Shown piece after piece: positions 1 through 7,548 of a DNA stretch of 42,476 nt. Under the pieces are notes generated by a model. That model was given only the letters and a program-made list of their open reading frames with translations. It made no database searches and was not told the DNA's origin. Numbering within the stretch: position 1 is the first letter of the stretch; the number at the start of each line of letters is the position of its first letter. The position numbers and the translations under genes are program-made. The stretch is from NCBI GenBank assembly GCA_964515175.1, contig CAZEUR010000008.1:1-42476 (forward strand). The letters run 5' to 3'. The stretch is from CAIWGV01 sp964515175 (GTDB lineage: Bacteria; Pseudomonadota; Alphaproteobacteria; UBA7879; UBA5542).

Positions 1-73
1 TAAAAGTTCAGATAGATGTGAGACTGAGCGAGGGGGATAAGCGGAGCCATAAATAGCGAAGCGAAATCCCCCT
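1..73 (+). repeat. Dispersed repeat, copy A (hairpin-forming)
   Basis: The first 68 bases match 42409-42476 with about three mismatches. The first ~35 bases also match the reverse strand at 18707-18744. Within the element AGGGGGAT (31-38) can pair with ATCCCCCT (66-73) around a 27-base loop. The copy begins at base 1, so its left end may lie outside. It sits just upstream of the promoter at 122-150. The family is not one I recognise; it resembles a small non-coding intergenic repeat. Confidence 0.75.
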
Positions 74-121
74 TGCAGATAAGAAAAAAGACCTTCAGGA
101 TATGTTCTTTAACAAAAGGGG

Positions 122-150
122 TTGACATAGAAAGATTTTTTATATATAAA
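122..150 (+). promoter_or_regulatory. Sigma70-type promoter for the 189-2291 gene
   Basis: TTGACA (122-127), a 17-base spacer and TATAAA (145-150) form a near-consensus promoter. Transcription would begin near 157. That leaves about 8 bases before the ATG at 165 and about 32 before the ATG at 189. Confidence 0.75.
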
Positions 151-188
151 ATCTCGCCTTTGTTATGTTTAATTATGGTTTTTTTAAT

Positions 189-2291
189 ATGAATACAAAA
201 TATTTATTATCTATTTATTTGTTTTTTAGCTTTTTAAGTTGTGGATGGGCTTGTGTCGAATGCAAAGACCTCTCTGCTGACGAGTTTCGAAGTCTTTATC
301 TTGCGCCACAAATGCATTATTTATTAGATGAGACAACTCTATGGACAGAAAGAAAAAAAATCGCCGAAAGCTTTACAGATACAAAAGAGAATCGAGAGGC
401 TATGCTGCAGCCACTGGGGCGAAAGACAATTGGGGATGAACTTACAAGCACAGAGGGATTCGAAGAGATTAGAGCAGAGGTTATCTCTTTCATAGATCGG
501 GTCCTTAAACATTGCAGATTTGGCCTTAATAATTACTGCGCTTTTTCAATCGCCATAAACCAACCAAGCCCTAAGAAAGCCTTATGGGAGGAAATCATGA
601 ATCGATTAGGGAATGAGTTGAAGCGCCAAGAAACTCTAGAGAAAGAAGATCTAAAGAAAGAAACTCTGGAGAAAGAAACTCTGGAGAAAGAAACTCTGGA
701 GAAAGAAACTCTGGAGAAAGAAACTCTAGAGAGCGAAGCAAAAAAGAGTGAACACCCTAGAGATCTTCGCGTATGTTCACAAAAACCGTTGGATCCAAAG
801 AATCTGCAGAGCATTTTTGACGTAATTAAAGAATCATTCACTGTCAATACGGAATTTGTTCAATACATGGCTAGTTTAGATTGCCTGGCTTTTAATTTTT
901 TACATTATGCATCATCAGGTCTTTCAAAAGAGGAGGCTCTTGCTAAAATTAAAGAGGTTACTAAAAGTACAGAGCCTACTCCTAGACTCGATAATCTCTA
1001 CACGATTCTTGTGGAGAAAACTTTTAAATTGTCTAATCCTGAATTTTCTCAAAAAAATGATTTCAGTTGGACATTTGAGAGTAACTCGTATGAGAACCAG
1101 GCAAAGATAATCAGAAACTCGTTTTTTACAGACAGCCCCTTTCTAGTAATTTCGGGAACGCTTTTCCCGTTGAAGGAGATCTTGAAATCCTTCATCACTG
1201 CGAAAATAAAAAGCCGACAGGGATCCTCTCTTCTTCCTCAGGAGGCAGATTATTTAGAAAACGAGAGAATTCTGACGAAGATTTCTAACGGACTGCAACT
1301 GCTAAAAAAAGATTGCAAAAATTATGACTCTCTTGTTATCACGCTTTTGCCTTTTTCGGGCTGGATTGACCAGTTTGAGAAGGGCGAGATAAGGCCTCAC
1401 AATGATCTTGCTTTTAAAAAAGCCCGTGAGAAAGAGGCACAAGAATACGCATGGCGAGACAGACGAGACGCTAAAGCACAAGCTACACAAAAAAAAGCAG
1501 CAGAAGAATACAGAAAGATGCTGAAGGAGCAGGAGAAGGAAGCAGCTGAACGGCGCGCGGCTCTGCCCCCACCAAAAAAGAAGTCGCCGAAAAAGCCTAA
1601 GCCGATTGGGTCTGCACTTGAGAGCTCTGCTGGGTCTGCACTTGAGAGCTCTGCGCCCTCTCAAGAAGAGCACCCGGTATCAAGCAGCAATCCCGTGGGG
1701 ACCTCCGTGGCTTCCTCTGCTGCAAGAGAGCCATTGGACGAACCTTCGGCCTCTACTGCAGCTTCAACAGCGCAAGTGGCACCAGAATTACTCCCTCAGC
1801 AGTCTGTGAATGTGTGGGCGGGATTTGAGTCGCCGTTGCCGCCTCCTCCAAAAGATGCTTTTTTAAGCACGATAGAAGATCCAGATCTTAGGAGAGAAAT
1901 TGAGACGGCCCTGGAAGAGCTGAGACCTCGGAAAAAGAAAGGACCCGCTGCTGCGGCAGTGGCAGAAGCAGAAGCCCATGCACCTAGAAAAATAATAGTA
2001 AAAAAATCGCAGTACACTCATTTTGAAAGGTTTTTTACAGAGACCAAATTGAATTTTAGGTTCGTTACACAAGCTCTTAAAAGTCTGGGAGGACAACTGA
2101 TATGTAGTGGCGGTGGGTCACATTTCTCTTGTGAGTTTAAGGGAATTCGAAAAAAGTTGGGTGTTACGAGGCCTCATGGACAGAGTGACAATAATCAAAT
2201 GCTTGGGCCTAAAGCTTTAGCAAGCATTAGGGATTACTTAAAAGAAGAACTGGGGATTACTTTAGATTCTTTTGAGATGGCAGGAGAGTAG
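189..2291 (+). CDS. Secreted repeat-containing protein with C-terminal HicA-like domain
   Basis: Unrecognised 700-residue protein. The ATG at 189 gives a clean signal peptide (hydrophobic to about residue 21, with a possible FLSC lipobox). The in-frame ATG at 165 adds eight residues; neither start has a Shine-Dalgarno. Residues 148-182 are ETLEK-type five-residue repeats. A charged, probably helical stretch lies around 425-460, followed by Pro/Ser/Ala-rich linkers with a basic KKKSPKKPKP run (463-472) and RPRKKK near 579. The last ~90 residues look like a HicA/YcfA fold: a GSH motif (643-645), then TRPHG (His663), then a helix like the HicA C-terminal helix. HicA proteins are small mRNA-cleaving toxins; no HicB partner is adjacent. 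Export and the basic runs suggest a host-directed or surface protein, which is inference. Confidence 0.7.
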   Translation: MNTKYLLSIYLFFSFLSCGWACVECKDLSADEFRSLYLAPQMHYLLDETTLWTERKKIAESFTDTKENREAMLQPLGRKTIGDELTSTEGFEEIRAEVISFIDRVLKHCRFGLNNYCAFSIAINQPSPKKALWEEIMNRLGNELKRQETLEKEDLKKETLEKETLEKETLEKETLEKETLESEAKKSEHPRDLRVCSQKPLDPKNLQSIFDVIKESFTVNTEFVQYMASLDCLAFNFLHYASSGLSKEEALAKIKEVTKSTEPTPRLDNLYTILVEKTFKLSNPEFSQKNDFSWTFESNSYENQAKIIRNSFFTDSPFLVISGTLFPLKEILKSFITAKIKSRQGSSLLPQEADYLENERILTKISNGLQLLKKDCKNYDSLVITLLPFSGWIDQFEKGEIRPHNDLAFKKAREKEAQEYAWRDRRDAKAQATQKKAAEEYRKMLKEQEKEAAERRAALPPPKKKSPKKPKPIGSALESSAGSALESSAPSQEEHPVSSSNPVGTSVASSAAREPLDEPSASTAASTAQVAPELLPQQSVNVWAGFESPLPPPPKDAFLSTIEDPDLRREIETALEELRPRKKKGPAAAAVAEAEAHAPRKIIVKKSQYTHFERFFTETKLNFRFVTQALKSLGGQLICSGGGSHFSCEFKGIRKKLGVTRPHGQSDNNQMLGPKALASIRDYLKEELGITLDSFEMAGE
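630..734 (+). repeat. Seven 15-bp tandem repeats inside a coding region
   Basis: Seven 15-base units, each coding for five residues of ETLEK type, lie end to end. The four units at 660-719 are identical; the outer ones have drifted. The period is a multiple of three, so changes in copy number would keep the frame. Confidence 0.95.
1608..1655 (+). repeat. 24-bp direct duplication inside a coding region
   Basis: Two adjacent 24-base units share a 20-base identical core (1611-1630 and 1635-1654) and encode two copies of GSALESSA in the linker of the secreted protein. It is a recent in-frame duplication. Confidence 0.9.
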
Positions 2292-2367
2292 GGAACTCCT
2301 TCAGAATTCTCAATTCCCTCTGTACTTTCTTTCCAAAGATTGCTAAAGTGAGGCACCTAGAAAATAT

Positions 2368-2454
2368 GCGGTCGTGGCGGAATTGGTAGACGCGCAGCCT
2401 TGAGGTGGCTGTGATGGAAACATTGTGGAAGTTCGAGTCTTCTCGACCGCACCA
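2368..2454 (+). tRNA. tRNA-Leu (GAG anticodon)
   Basis: 87-base cloverleaf with a long variable arm. The acceptor stem is GCGGTCG/CGACCGC, the anticodon stem CAGCC/GGCTG encloses the loop TTGAGGT (anticodon GAG), a TTCGAGT T-loop is present, and the terminal CCA is encoded. It reads CUC/CUU leucine codons. Confidence 0.97.
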
Positions 2455-2463
2455 TAAAAAAAC

Positions 2464-2486
2464 CTTATCAGACTCTGGATGATAAG
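2464..2486. terminator. Hairpin after tRNA-Leu, weak terminator candidate
   Basis: CTTATCA (2464-2470) pairs with TGATAAG (2480-2486) around a nine-base loop, ten bases after the tRNA. It is preceded by an A-run but has no T-run on the plus strand. It may be a processing or attenuating hairpin rather than a terminator. Confidence 0.3.
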
Positions 2487-2540
2487 AGAAAGCTGGTATA
2501 CACTGTAAAGTAGAGTTAACAATTTACTGAGGAGAAGGTA

Positions 2541-3929
2541 GTGGAAGACTTCTACGAGAAGACGCAGAATCAAGCCAGTTCTGACACAGTGCTCGATGTG
2601 ATTTCTCCCCAGCTGCTGGAAGAGTTTCTCTATGCGCTTACCAAAAAAAATAAGAAGAAATTAGCGGATCTCACTAAAAATCTGGAGCCGGCCGACTTGG
2701 CCGTTGTTTTGGAAGGGCTATCTAAGGCAAATCTTGAGCTTTTCTTTAGTCTTATAAACTCTAACTTTAATTTTGATGTTCTCCTTGAGCTATCGGACCA
2801 CGCACGACAAGAAGCAGTTCGTTTTATTGGTATTAAAGATCTTTCCAAACGTTTGGCTGAGCTTGACAGTGATGATGCCTTTATTTTAATTGATGAGCTA
2901 ACCCAAGAGCAACAAACAGAAATTTTGGCGGCCATTCCGGCGGCGGCCCGAGCAAGCTTTGAAAAGATCCAATCTTATCCTGAAGACTCAGCCGCCCGCC
3001 TCATGCAACAAGAGCTTGTTGCTGTTCCCTCCTTCTGGAAGGTGGGGGATGTGCTGAACTATATTCAAAAATCTGAGGCCATTCCAGATAGTTTTTATGA
3101 AGTATATGTGGTGAACCCCAAGCATAAGGTTTTGGGTGCTGTCAATATTAGTAAGCTTTTGCGACATGGCCATGGAGTGGCCCTCAAGACCATTATGAAG
3201 AAAGAAGTCAAAACCATTCCCGCGACGATGGACCAGGAAGAAGTGGCTTATTTTTTCCGTCACTATCACTTAGTATCAGCCCCGGTGGAAGATGAATCGG
3301 GTCGCATTATCGGCGTAATCATGAGCGATGACGTGGTGGATGTGATCGAAGAAGAAGCGGAACGGGATATCTTTCAATTGGCAGGTGTGGGAGAGACAGA
3401 CTTTACAGCGCCTTTCCTGGTGACGTCCAGTAAGCGCATTGGGTGGCTCATCGTGAGTCTTGTCAATGCTTTATTGGCAGCCTTTGTGATTGAATCCTAC
3501 CATGCCACCATCGAGAATCGGGCTGCTCTTGCCGCACTCATGACCATTGTGGCGGCCATGGGAAGCGCATCCGGCACCCAAGTGGTGGCTATCACCGTGC
3601 GCGCCTTTGCAACGCGAGTCTTTAAGAATATGAGCCCATGGAAGGCCCTCTGGAAAGAGACTCTTATCGGGCTGGCTAATTCTATCTTCTTCTCTATTGT
3701 CCTGGCTCTTATTGTTTTGGTATGGCTGGGAGATATAAAAATTGCCATGATCTTGCCAGCGGCGCTTATCTTTAACATGTGCTGGGCGTCTGCCGGAGGG
3801 GTTTTACTGCCCATTCTGATTTCTCGGCTTGGGCTTGATCCGGCTGTGAGTGCGGGACCTTTGTTGGGGGCTACCACTGATGTCTTTGGGTTTGCTGCCT
3901 TTTTGGCACTAGCCAGCTTGGTTTTATAA
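2541..3929 (+). CDS. mgtE: Magnesium transporter MgtE
   Basis: Inner-membrane Mg2+ channel of the MgtE/SLC41 family; 462 residues, normal length. The order is an N-terminal MgtE_N helical domain (about 35-140), a pair of CBS domains (about 150-270) that sense Mg2+ in known homologues, and about five membrane helices (about 295-462) with the family's conserved segment around ASGTQVVAI and a C-terminal LLGATTDVFGF segment. It starts with GTG, preceded by GGAGAAGG at 2531-2538. The stop overlaps the thiolase ATG (TAATG), so the two are probably co-translated although they share no obvious pathway. No M-box riboswitch is visible in the short leader. Confidence 0.95.
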   Translation: MEDFYEKTQNQASSDTVLDVISPQLLEEFLYALTKKNKKKLADLTKNLEPADLAVVLEGLSKANLELFFSLINSNFNFDVLLELSDHARQEAVRFIGIKDLSKRLAELDSDDAFILIDELTQEQQTEILAAIPAAARASFEKIQSYPEDSAARLMQQELVAVPSFWKVGDVLNYIQKSEAIPDSFYEVYVVNPKHKVLGAVNISKLLRHGHGVALKTIMKKEVKTIPATMDQEEVAYFFRHYHLVSAPVEDESGRIIGVIMSDDVVDVIEEEAERDIFQLAGVGETDFTAPFLVTSSKRIGWLIVSLVNALLAAFVIESYHATIENRAALAALMTIVAAMGSASGTQVVAITVRAFATRVFKNMSPWKALWKETLIGLANSIFFSIVLALIVLVWLGDIKIAMILPAALIFNMCWASAGGVLLPILISRLGLDPAVSAGPLLGATTDVFGFAAFLALASLVL

Positions 3930-5122
3930 TGTCTACTATCACGTCCCCAGATCCCATTGTTATTGTTGAAGCACTCAGGACCCCCATTGGATTGTTTCAA
4001 GGAGATCTGCAACGTCTTTCAGCGCCCGAGCTGGGGAGTGCGGCTGTTACAAGCCTCTTGGCTTTAACGGGACTTGATCCCAAACAAGTGGACGAAGTGA
4101 TTATGGGATGTGTTCTGCCCGCAGGATTGGGGCAGGGACCAGCTCGTCAAGTGGTGATGGGGTCAGGCCTCAGCCCTCACACAAAAGCTACACTGGTGAA
4201 TAAGGTATGCGGTTCTGGCATGCAAGCCGTTATCTTTGGAGCTCAACAATTGCAGCAGGGCGACAGTGAAGTGATTCTGGCGGGCGGGATGGAGAGTATG
4301 AGCCAAGCCCCTCTCCTTAAAAAGCGTACTCCAAAAGGGCTGGAGCCTGAGGTCCAACATTATGCAGATCATATGTTTTTGGATGGACTGGAAGATGCCT
4401 ATAATAAGAATGCTTCTATGGGATTGTTTGCGGAAAAAACAGCGGAAAGATATGGTTTTACACGCAAAAAACAGGATGACTATGCCATTTTGTCTTTAAC
4501 GAGGGCACAACAGGCCACAGAAAAGGGATATTTTGTGCCTGAGATCGTCCCCATTATTGTTAAGACACTAGAAGGCACCAAGGAAGTGGTGGTGGATGGT
4601 GGCGTGACGCGGGGAAAGGTTGAAAAGATTCCTCTTCTAAAAGCTGCTTTCAAAGAGAAAGGGACCATCACTGCTGCAAGCTCCAGCGGCTTAAGCGATG
4701 GGGCAGCCGTTCTGCTTCTCATGAAGGAATCCAAAGCGAAATCTTTAGGTCTTAAGCCTCGGGCCAAAATTGTAGCTTATGCAGGACATGCCCACGAACC
4801 GGAGTGGTTTACAACGGCGCCCATTGACGCCATTAAAAAGCTTTTCAAGAAAACTGGATGGTCTAAAAAGGACGTGGATCTTTTTGAAATCAATGAAGCC
4901 TTTGCGGCTGTGACGCTTGCCGCCATTGAGGAATTAGATTTAGATATGGATAAGGTCAATATCCACGGAGGCGCCTGTGCTTTGGGGCATCCTTTGGGGG
5001 CTTCTGGGGCTCGGATTATTATAACACTGCTCAGCGCCCTTGAACAAACGGGCAAGAAACGCGGCATCGCCGCCATCTGTATTGGTGGCGGCGAGGCGTT
5101 GGCGTTGGCTATTGAGCGGTAG
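3929..5122 (+). CDS. Acetyl-CoA acetyltransferase (thiolase)
   Basis: Condenses two acetyl-CoA to acetoacetyl-CoA, or the reverse; the biosynthetic AtoB/PhaA type is most likely. It has 397 residues, standard for the family. The nucleophilic Cys94 lies in NKVCGSGMQA, the conserved NEAFA and GGACALGHPLGASG segments are present, and the second active-site cysteine is Cys384 in CIGGGEA. It overlaps mgtE by one base at its start. At its 3' end it overlaps the convergent ubiquitin-motif gene by 14 bases. No phaB, phaC or HMG-CoA genes lie nearby, so the direction of use cannot be read from context. Confidence 0.95.
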   Translation: MSTITSPDPIVIVEALRTPIGLFQGDLQRLSAPELGSAAVTSLLALTGLDPKQVDEVIMGCVLPAGLGQGPARQVVMGSGLSPHTKATLVNKVCGSGMQAVIFGAQQLQQGDSEVILAGGMESMSQAPLLKKRTPKGLEPEVQHYADHMFLDGLEDAYNKNASMGLFAEKTAERYGFTRKKQDDYAILSLTRAQQATEKGYFVPEIVPIIVKTLEGTKEVVVDGGVTRGKVEKIPLLKAAFKEKGTITAASSSGLSDGAAVLLLMKESKAKSLGLKPRAKIVAYAGHAHEPEWFTTAPIDAIKKLFKKTGWSKKDVDLFEINEAFAAVTLAAIEELDLDMDKVNIHGGACALGHPLGASGARIIITLLSALEQTGKKRGIAAICIGGGEALALAIER

Positions 5123-6590
5123 GGTCATCGGGGTTCCCTCGTGTAAATCTTACTAAACGTGCTCTTCTAATCTCATTTGCGGAAATTTGAGCAAGTCGCT
5201 CAAGTCTTGCTCTCTCTTCTTGGTTCGCGAGAGTGCGTTGGTGCGCAGCTGCTGCCGCTTCTTCGTTAGCAGCCTTTTGGGCTGTTCTTACTCTGTCTTT
5301 TTCTTGGTCAGTACGGAGAGATTCTTGAAATGCTCTATCTTGCTCTACCCTTAAGAGTCTTGCTTGCTGAAGAAAAATATATTCCTCAAAATGGTCTCGC
5401 ACCTTATGAATAACGATGTCTTTATCTTCATCTCTCAGGCTTTTCAAAGATTCCCATTTCTCTTGACTGAAGTGTCCATTTTCTAGGCATTCTGACCATA
5501 GATACTCGTTCATGAGAGCTTGCCTCTCAGGAACAGGTCTTTTAAGAGCTTGGCCGTAAGCCTTTAAGTATCTCTCCTCAAAGGTATCTCCCTGAACTCT
5601 TTCTAATGTGAAAGGTTTAGTATTTTCACGCGACCGTGCGAATGCAACCCTTGCCAATGCACACTCTGGTGCTGCCTCTGCGACGTCGGCTCTAGGCATA
5701 TGAGCACCCATCTCCACTAGGATTTCAGTCAAAAGATCTCCTAAGGTTCTGGTTTCTTGGAGACATGTCTCGCAAATCCCGTCATCTATTTGAGTCCCTT
5801 GTTGGTTATGCAAAGTATCTCTAAATCGGTGGGGAGTTCGTTGTTCTCTATGCAAAGTATGTCTAAATTTGTTTAAAGCTAAGGAAAGAACCATTATCTG
5901 ATTCTCCTTCACTTCAATCCCTTCTAGTTGGCAGGTACGCGTTACCTGAAGAGCGTACTCTAGAGCGCAGCGGTGGGTGGTTAAATCTCCCAACACACCT
6001 AGATTTCCTAATGCTGTTTCTAACGCACTTGTAGCACTCGCCGATGCTGTGTCCTCGCGTAAAGATGCGCTCATGGCCCATTCAATTTGTTGTTCTTCAG
6101 TCATATGAGCGGGATCAATCGCGGTATAAGCTGCCCTCCGTTTTTCTTCCTCTTGGGCGGATATTCGAGAGGCTTCTAAAACTGCTCGAAGAATCTCAGG
6201 ATCTTCCTCCCCTGCAGCCGCTGCAGGACGTTGTTGCGGGATTGGCTCTTCGTGCCATCTTCTCTGCTCTTCTGCTCTTGTTGCTGCTGAGCGTGCAGCA
6301 AGACGGTTCATTTCTTCTGGTTGAGGCAAAGTAATACCTGGAAGGTGTCTGTTTTGTTGAAGGAAGCGCAGCCGTCCTCCATTATCTAATACTTGAGCAA
6401 GATAAGTGGCCCGATCTGGTTCCCAACCAAGGTTTACAAGCCCTTGCCAGACAACCACCCATTGCTGAGCTAAACTTCCATCGTTTCGGACAAGTTCCAT
6501 ACCGCTTCCGACAACTGCAGAAGCAGAAAAAGAAAATAAAAATAATAATTTTGTAATAATAAATCTTCTAAACATTTTTAAATAATCCAT
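5109..6590 (-). CDS. Secreted protein with ubiquitin-interacting motifs and FAF/UBXD8-like helix
   Basis: Unrecognised 493-residue protein, probably exported and host-directed. A signal peptide covers about residues 6-25 (FIITKLLFLFSFSASA); the ATG at 6575 is an equally good start. A consensus ubiquitin-interacting motif lies at 164-180, TEEQQIEWAMSASLRED, with I169, A172, S176 and flanking acids in UIM register. A second, imperfect one lies at 128-142, EEDPEILRAVLEASR, with Val in place of the key Ala. Residues 411-431 (RVEQDRAFQESLRTDQEK) resemble the helix before the UBX domain of FAF1, FAF2/UBXD8 and plant PUX proteins. A charged, probably coiled-coil tail follows and no UBX domain is present. 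Residues 40-82 are weakly UBA-like. The last few codons are antisense to the thiolase end, so the C-terminus may be truncated. No clear Shine-Dalgarno. Confidence 0.75.
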   Translation of the reverse strand: MDYLKMFRRFIITKLLFLFSFSASAVVGSGMELVRNDGSLAQQWVVVWQGLVNLGWEPDRATYLAQVLDNGGRLRFLQQNRHLPGITLPQPEEMNRLAARSAATRAEEQRRWHEEPIPQQRPAAAAGEEDPEILRAVLEASRISAQEEEKRRAAYTAIDPAHMTEEQQIEWAMSASLREDTASASATSALETALGNLGVLGDLTTHRCALEYALQVTRTCQLEGIEVKENQIMVLSLALNKFRHTLHREQRTPHRFRDTLHNQQGTQIDDGICETCLQETRTLGDLLTEILVEMGAHMPRADVAEAAPECALARVAFARSRENTKPFTLERVQGDTFEERYLKAYGQALKRPVPERQALMNEYLWSECLENGHFSQEKWESLKSLRDEDKDIVIHKVRDHFEEYIFLQQARLLRVEQDRAFQESLRTDQEKDRVRTAQKAANEEAAAAAHQRTLANQEERARLERLAQISANEIRRARLVRFTRGNPDDPTAQ

Positions 6591-6666
6591 CCAAATTCAA
6601 TTTTTTTATAAGCATTTAATATAAAATAATAAGATTTTTACAAATTTCAAGGGAGGAAGATAAAAA

Positions 6667-6695
6667 AATAAGGAGGCGGTTGATACCTCCTTATT
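6667..6695 (-). terminator. Intrinsic terminator of the outer-membrane protein gene
   Basis: A ten-base-pair stem, AATAAGGAGG with CCTCCTTATT around a nine-base loop, is followed on the minus strand by a run of T. It lies 26 bases past the stop of the 6721-7413 gene. Confidence 0.85.
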
Positions 6696-6720
6696 TTCTA
6701 AAGTTTATTTAAGAATAAAA

Positions 6721-7413
6721 TTAAAACTTATAGGCAACACCCGCGAGTATAGAGAAAACTCGAGGTCTAACAGTTACGACATATGAGTTGCCGACAACAG
6801 TCGAAAAGTTTTCAGATTTAAAATTCTGATAAAACGCATAATTTACATCGAGATGAGAAGACCACTCTCTATTCATCTCAACCTTTAAACGAACGCCAGG
6901 TTCAATACCCCAGAGATTTTTAGCCTTTGACGAAGGAGAATATCCTAGCCCACTGCTTGGTTGATCCTTAATGTTGAATCGACTATTAAGAATTCCTAGT
7001 TTTCCATAAAGAGATATGGAAGGACTTAAAGGTGTCCCCACATTTAAGGACACTCCAACCTTATATTTTTGAGTTAAAGTATCGCGCACTGGTTGGAGAG
7101 CGGCCAAATTCGTAGAAGTTTTCTTATACTTCGCCGTATTAAGACCTACAAAAGCTTCTCCTCCTACCAGCAAACCGGAAGAAATAGCCCATTCATGCCC
7201 TGCGAATATATCTGCAACAAACCCTGATTTAGAGGGTTTAAATTTATTGCTGCGAAGGGTGCCAGCAACCGTTTGATCTGCTTTACCTTTTCCACCTAAG
7301 TTCGCCCATCCTGCTCTTGCTCCCGCATAAAATCCGTTGGTAGCAAAGGCTGACATAGCGGCGGTTGCAAAGATAAGAGTTGACGCGATAGCATAATTTG
7401 AAATTTTTGACAT
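6721..7413 (-). CDS. Outer-membrane beta-barrel protein
   Basis: 230-residue porin-like or OmpA-like small barrel. It has a clear signal peptide (MSKISNYAIASTLIFATAAMSAFA), a GFYAGARAGWANLGG opening typical of small alphaproteobacterial surface barrels, alternating amphipathic strands (GVSLNVGTPL, ISLYGKLGIL, WGIEPGVRLKVEMN, HLDVNYAFYQNF) and a terminal aromatic residue in AGVAYKF, the usual BAM assembly signal. It has its own promoter (7443-7471), an AGGAG ribosome site about nine bases before the ATG, and a terminator, so it is probably a well-expressed single-gene unit. The substrate or partner is unknown. Confidence 0.85.
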   Translation of the reverse strand: MSKISNYAIASTLIFATAAMSAFATNGFYAGARAGWANLGGKGKADQTVAGTLRSNKFKPSKSGFVADIFAGHEWAISSGLLVGGEAFVGLNTAKYKKTSTNLAALQPVRDTLTQKYKVGVSLNVGTPLSPSISLYGKLGILNSRFNIKDQPSSGLGYSPSSKAKNLWGIEPGVRLKVEMNREWSSHLDVNYAFYQNFKSENFSTVVGNSYVVTVRPRVFSILAGVAYKF

Positions 7414-7442
7414 TTTTATTCTCCTAAAATTCTTAAGCTCTC

Positions 7443-7471
7443 CTTATACACGCCTTCTAATCCAAAGTCAA
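7443..7471 (-). promoter_or_regulatory. Promoter of the outer-membrane barrel gene
   Basis: On the minus strand TTGACT (7466-7471), a 17-base spacer and TATAAG (7443-7448) stand about 30 bases before the start codon, whose leader contains AGGAG. Confidence 0.75.
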
Positions 7472-7532
7472 AAAGGGACAGCGAAAAGAAATGGGCAAAA
7501 CCTTTTATATTTCGGTCAATAGTATTCAGTGA

Positions 7533-7538
7533 TATACT
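7533..7538 (+). promoter_or_regulatory. -10 element of uvrC
   Basis: TATACT ends ten bases before the uvrC ATG; a weak -35 (TTCGGT, 7511-7516) lies 16 bases upstream. Transcription would start almost on the start codon, and there is no Shine-Dalgarno, so the mRNA may be leaderless. Confidence 0.45.
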
Positions 7539-7548
7539 TCTTCCTATT

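Noticed and set aside
1302..1673. Open frame of 123 codons on the minus strand inside the secreted-protein gene
   Set aside because: Antisense to a charged, repeat-rich coding region; Leu/Phe/Cys-rich translation without a start signal.
1872..1926. Possible ubiquitin-interacting motif in the HicA-like protein (EDPDLRREIETALEEL)
   Set aside because: The essential Ala position is Glu and the Ser position is Ala, so the register fails.
2455..2540. Mg2+ riboswitch before mgtE
   Set aside because: Only 86 bases separate the tRNA from mgtE, with one simple hairpin and none of the M-box architecture.
3497..4012. Open frame of 171 codons on the minus strand across mgtE and the thiolase
   Set aside because: It mirrors the codon pattern of two certain genes; no ribosome site and no family.
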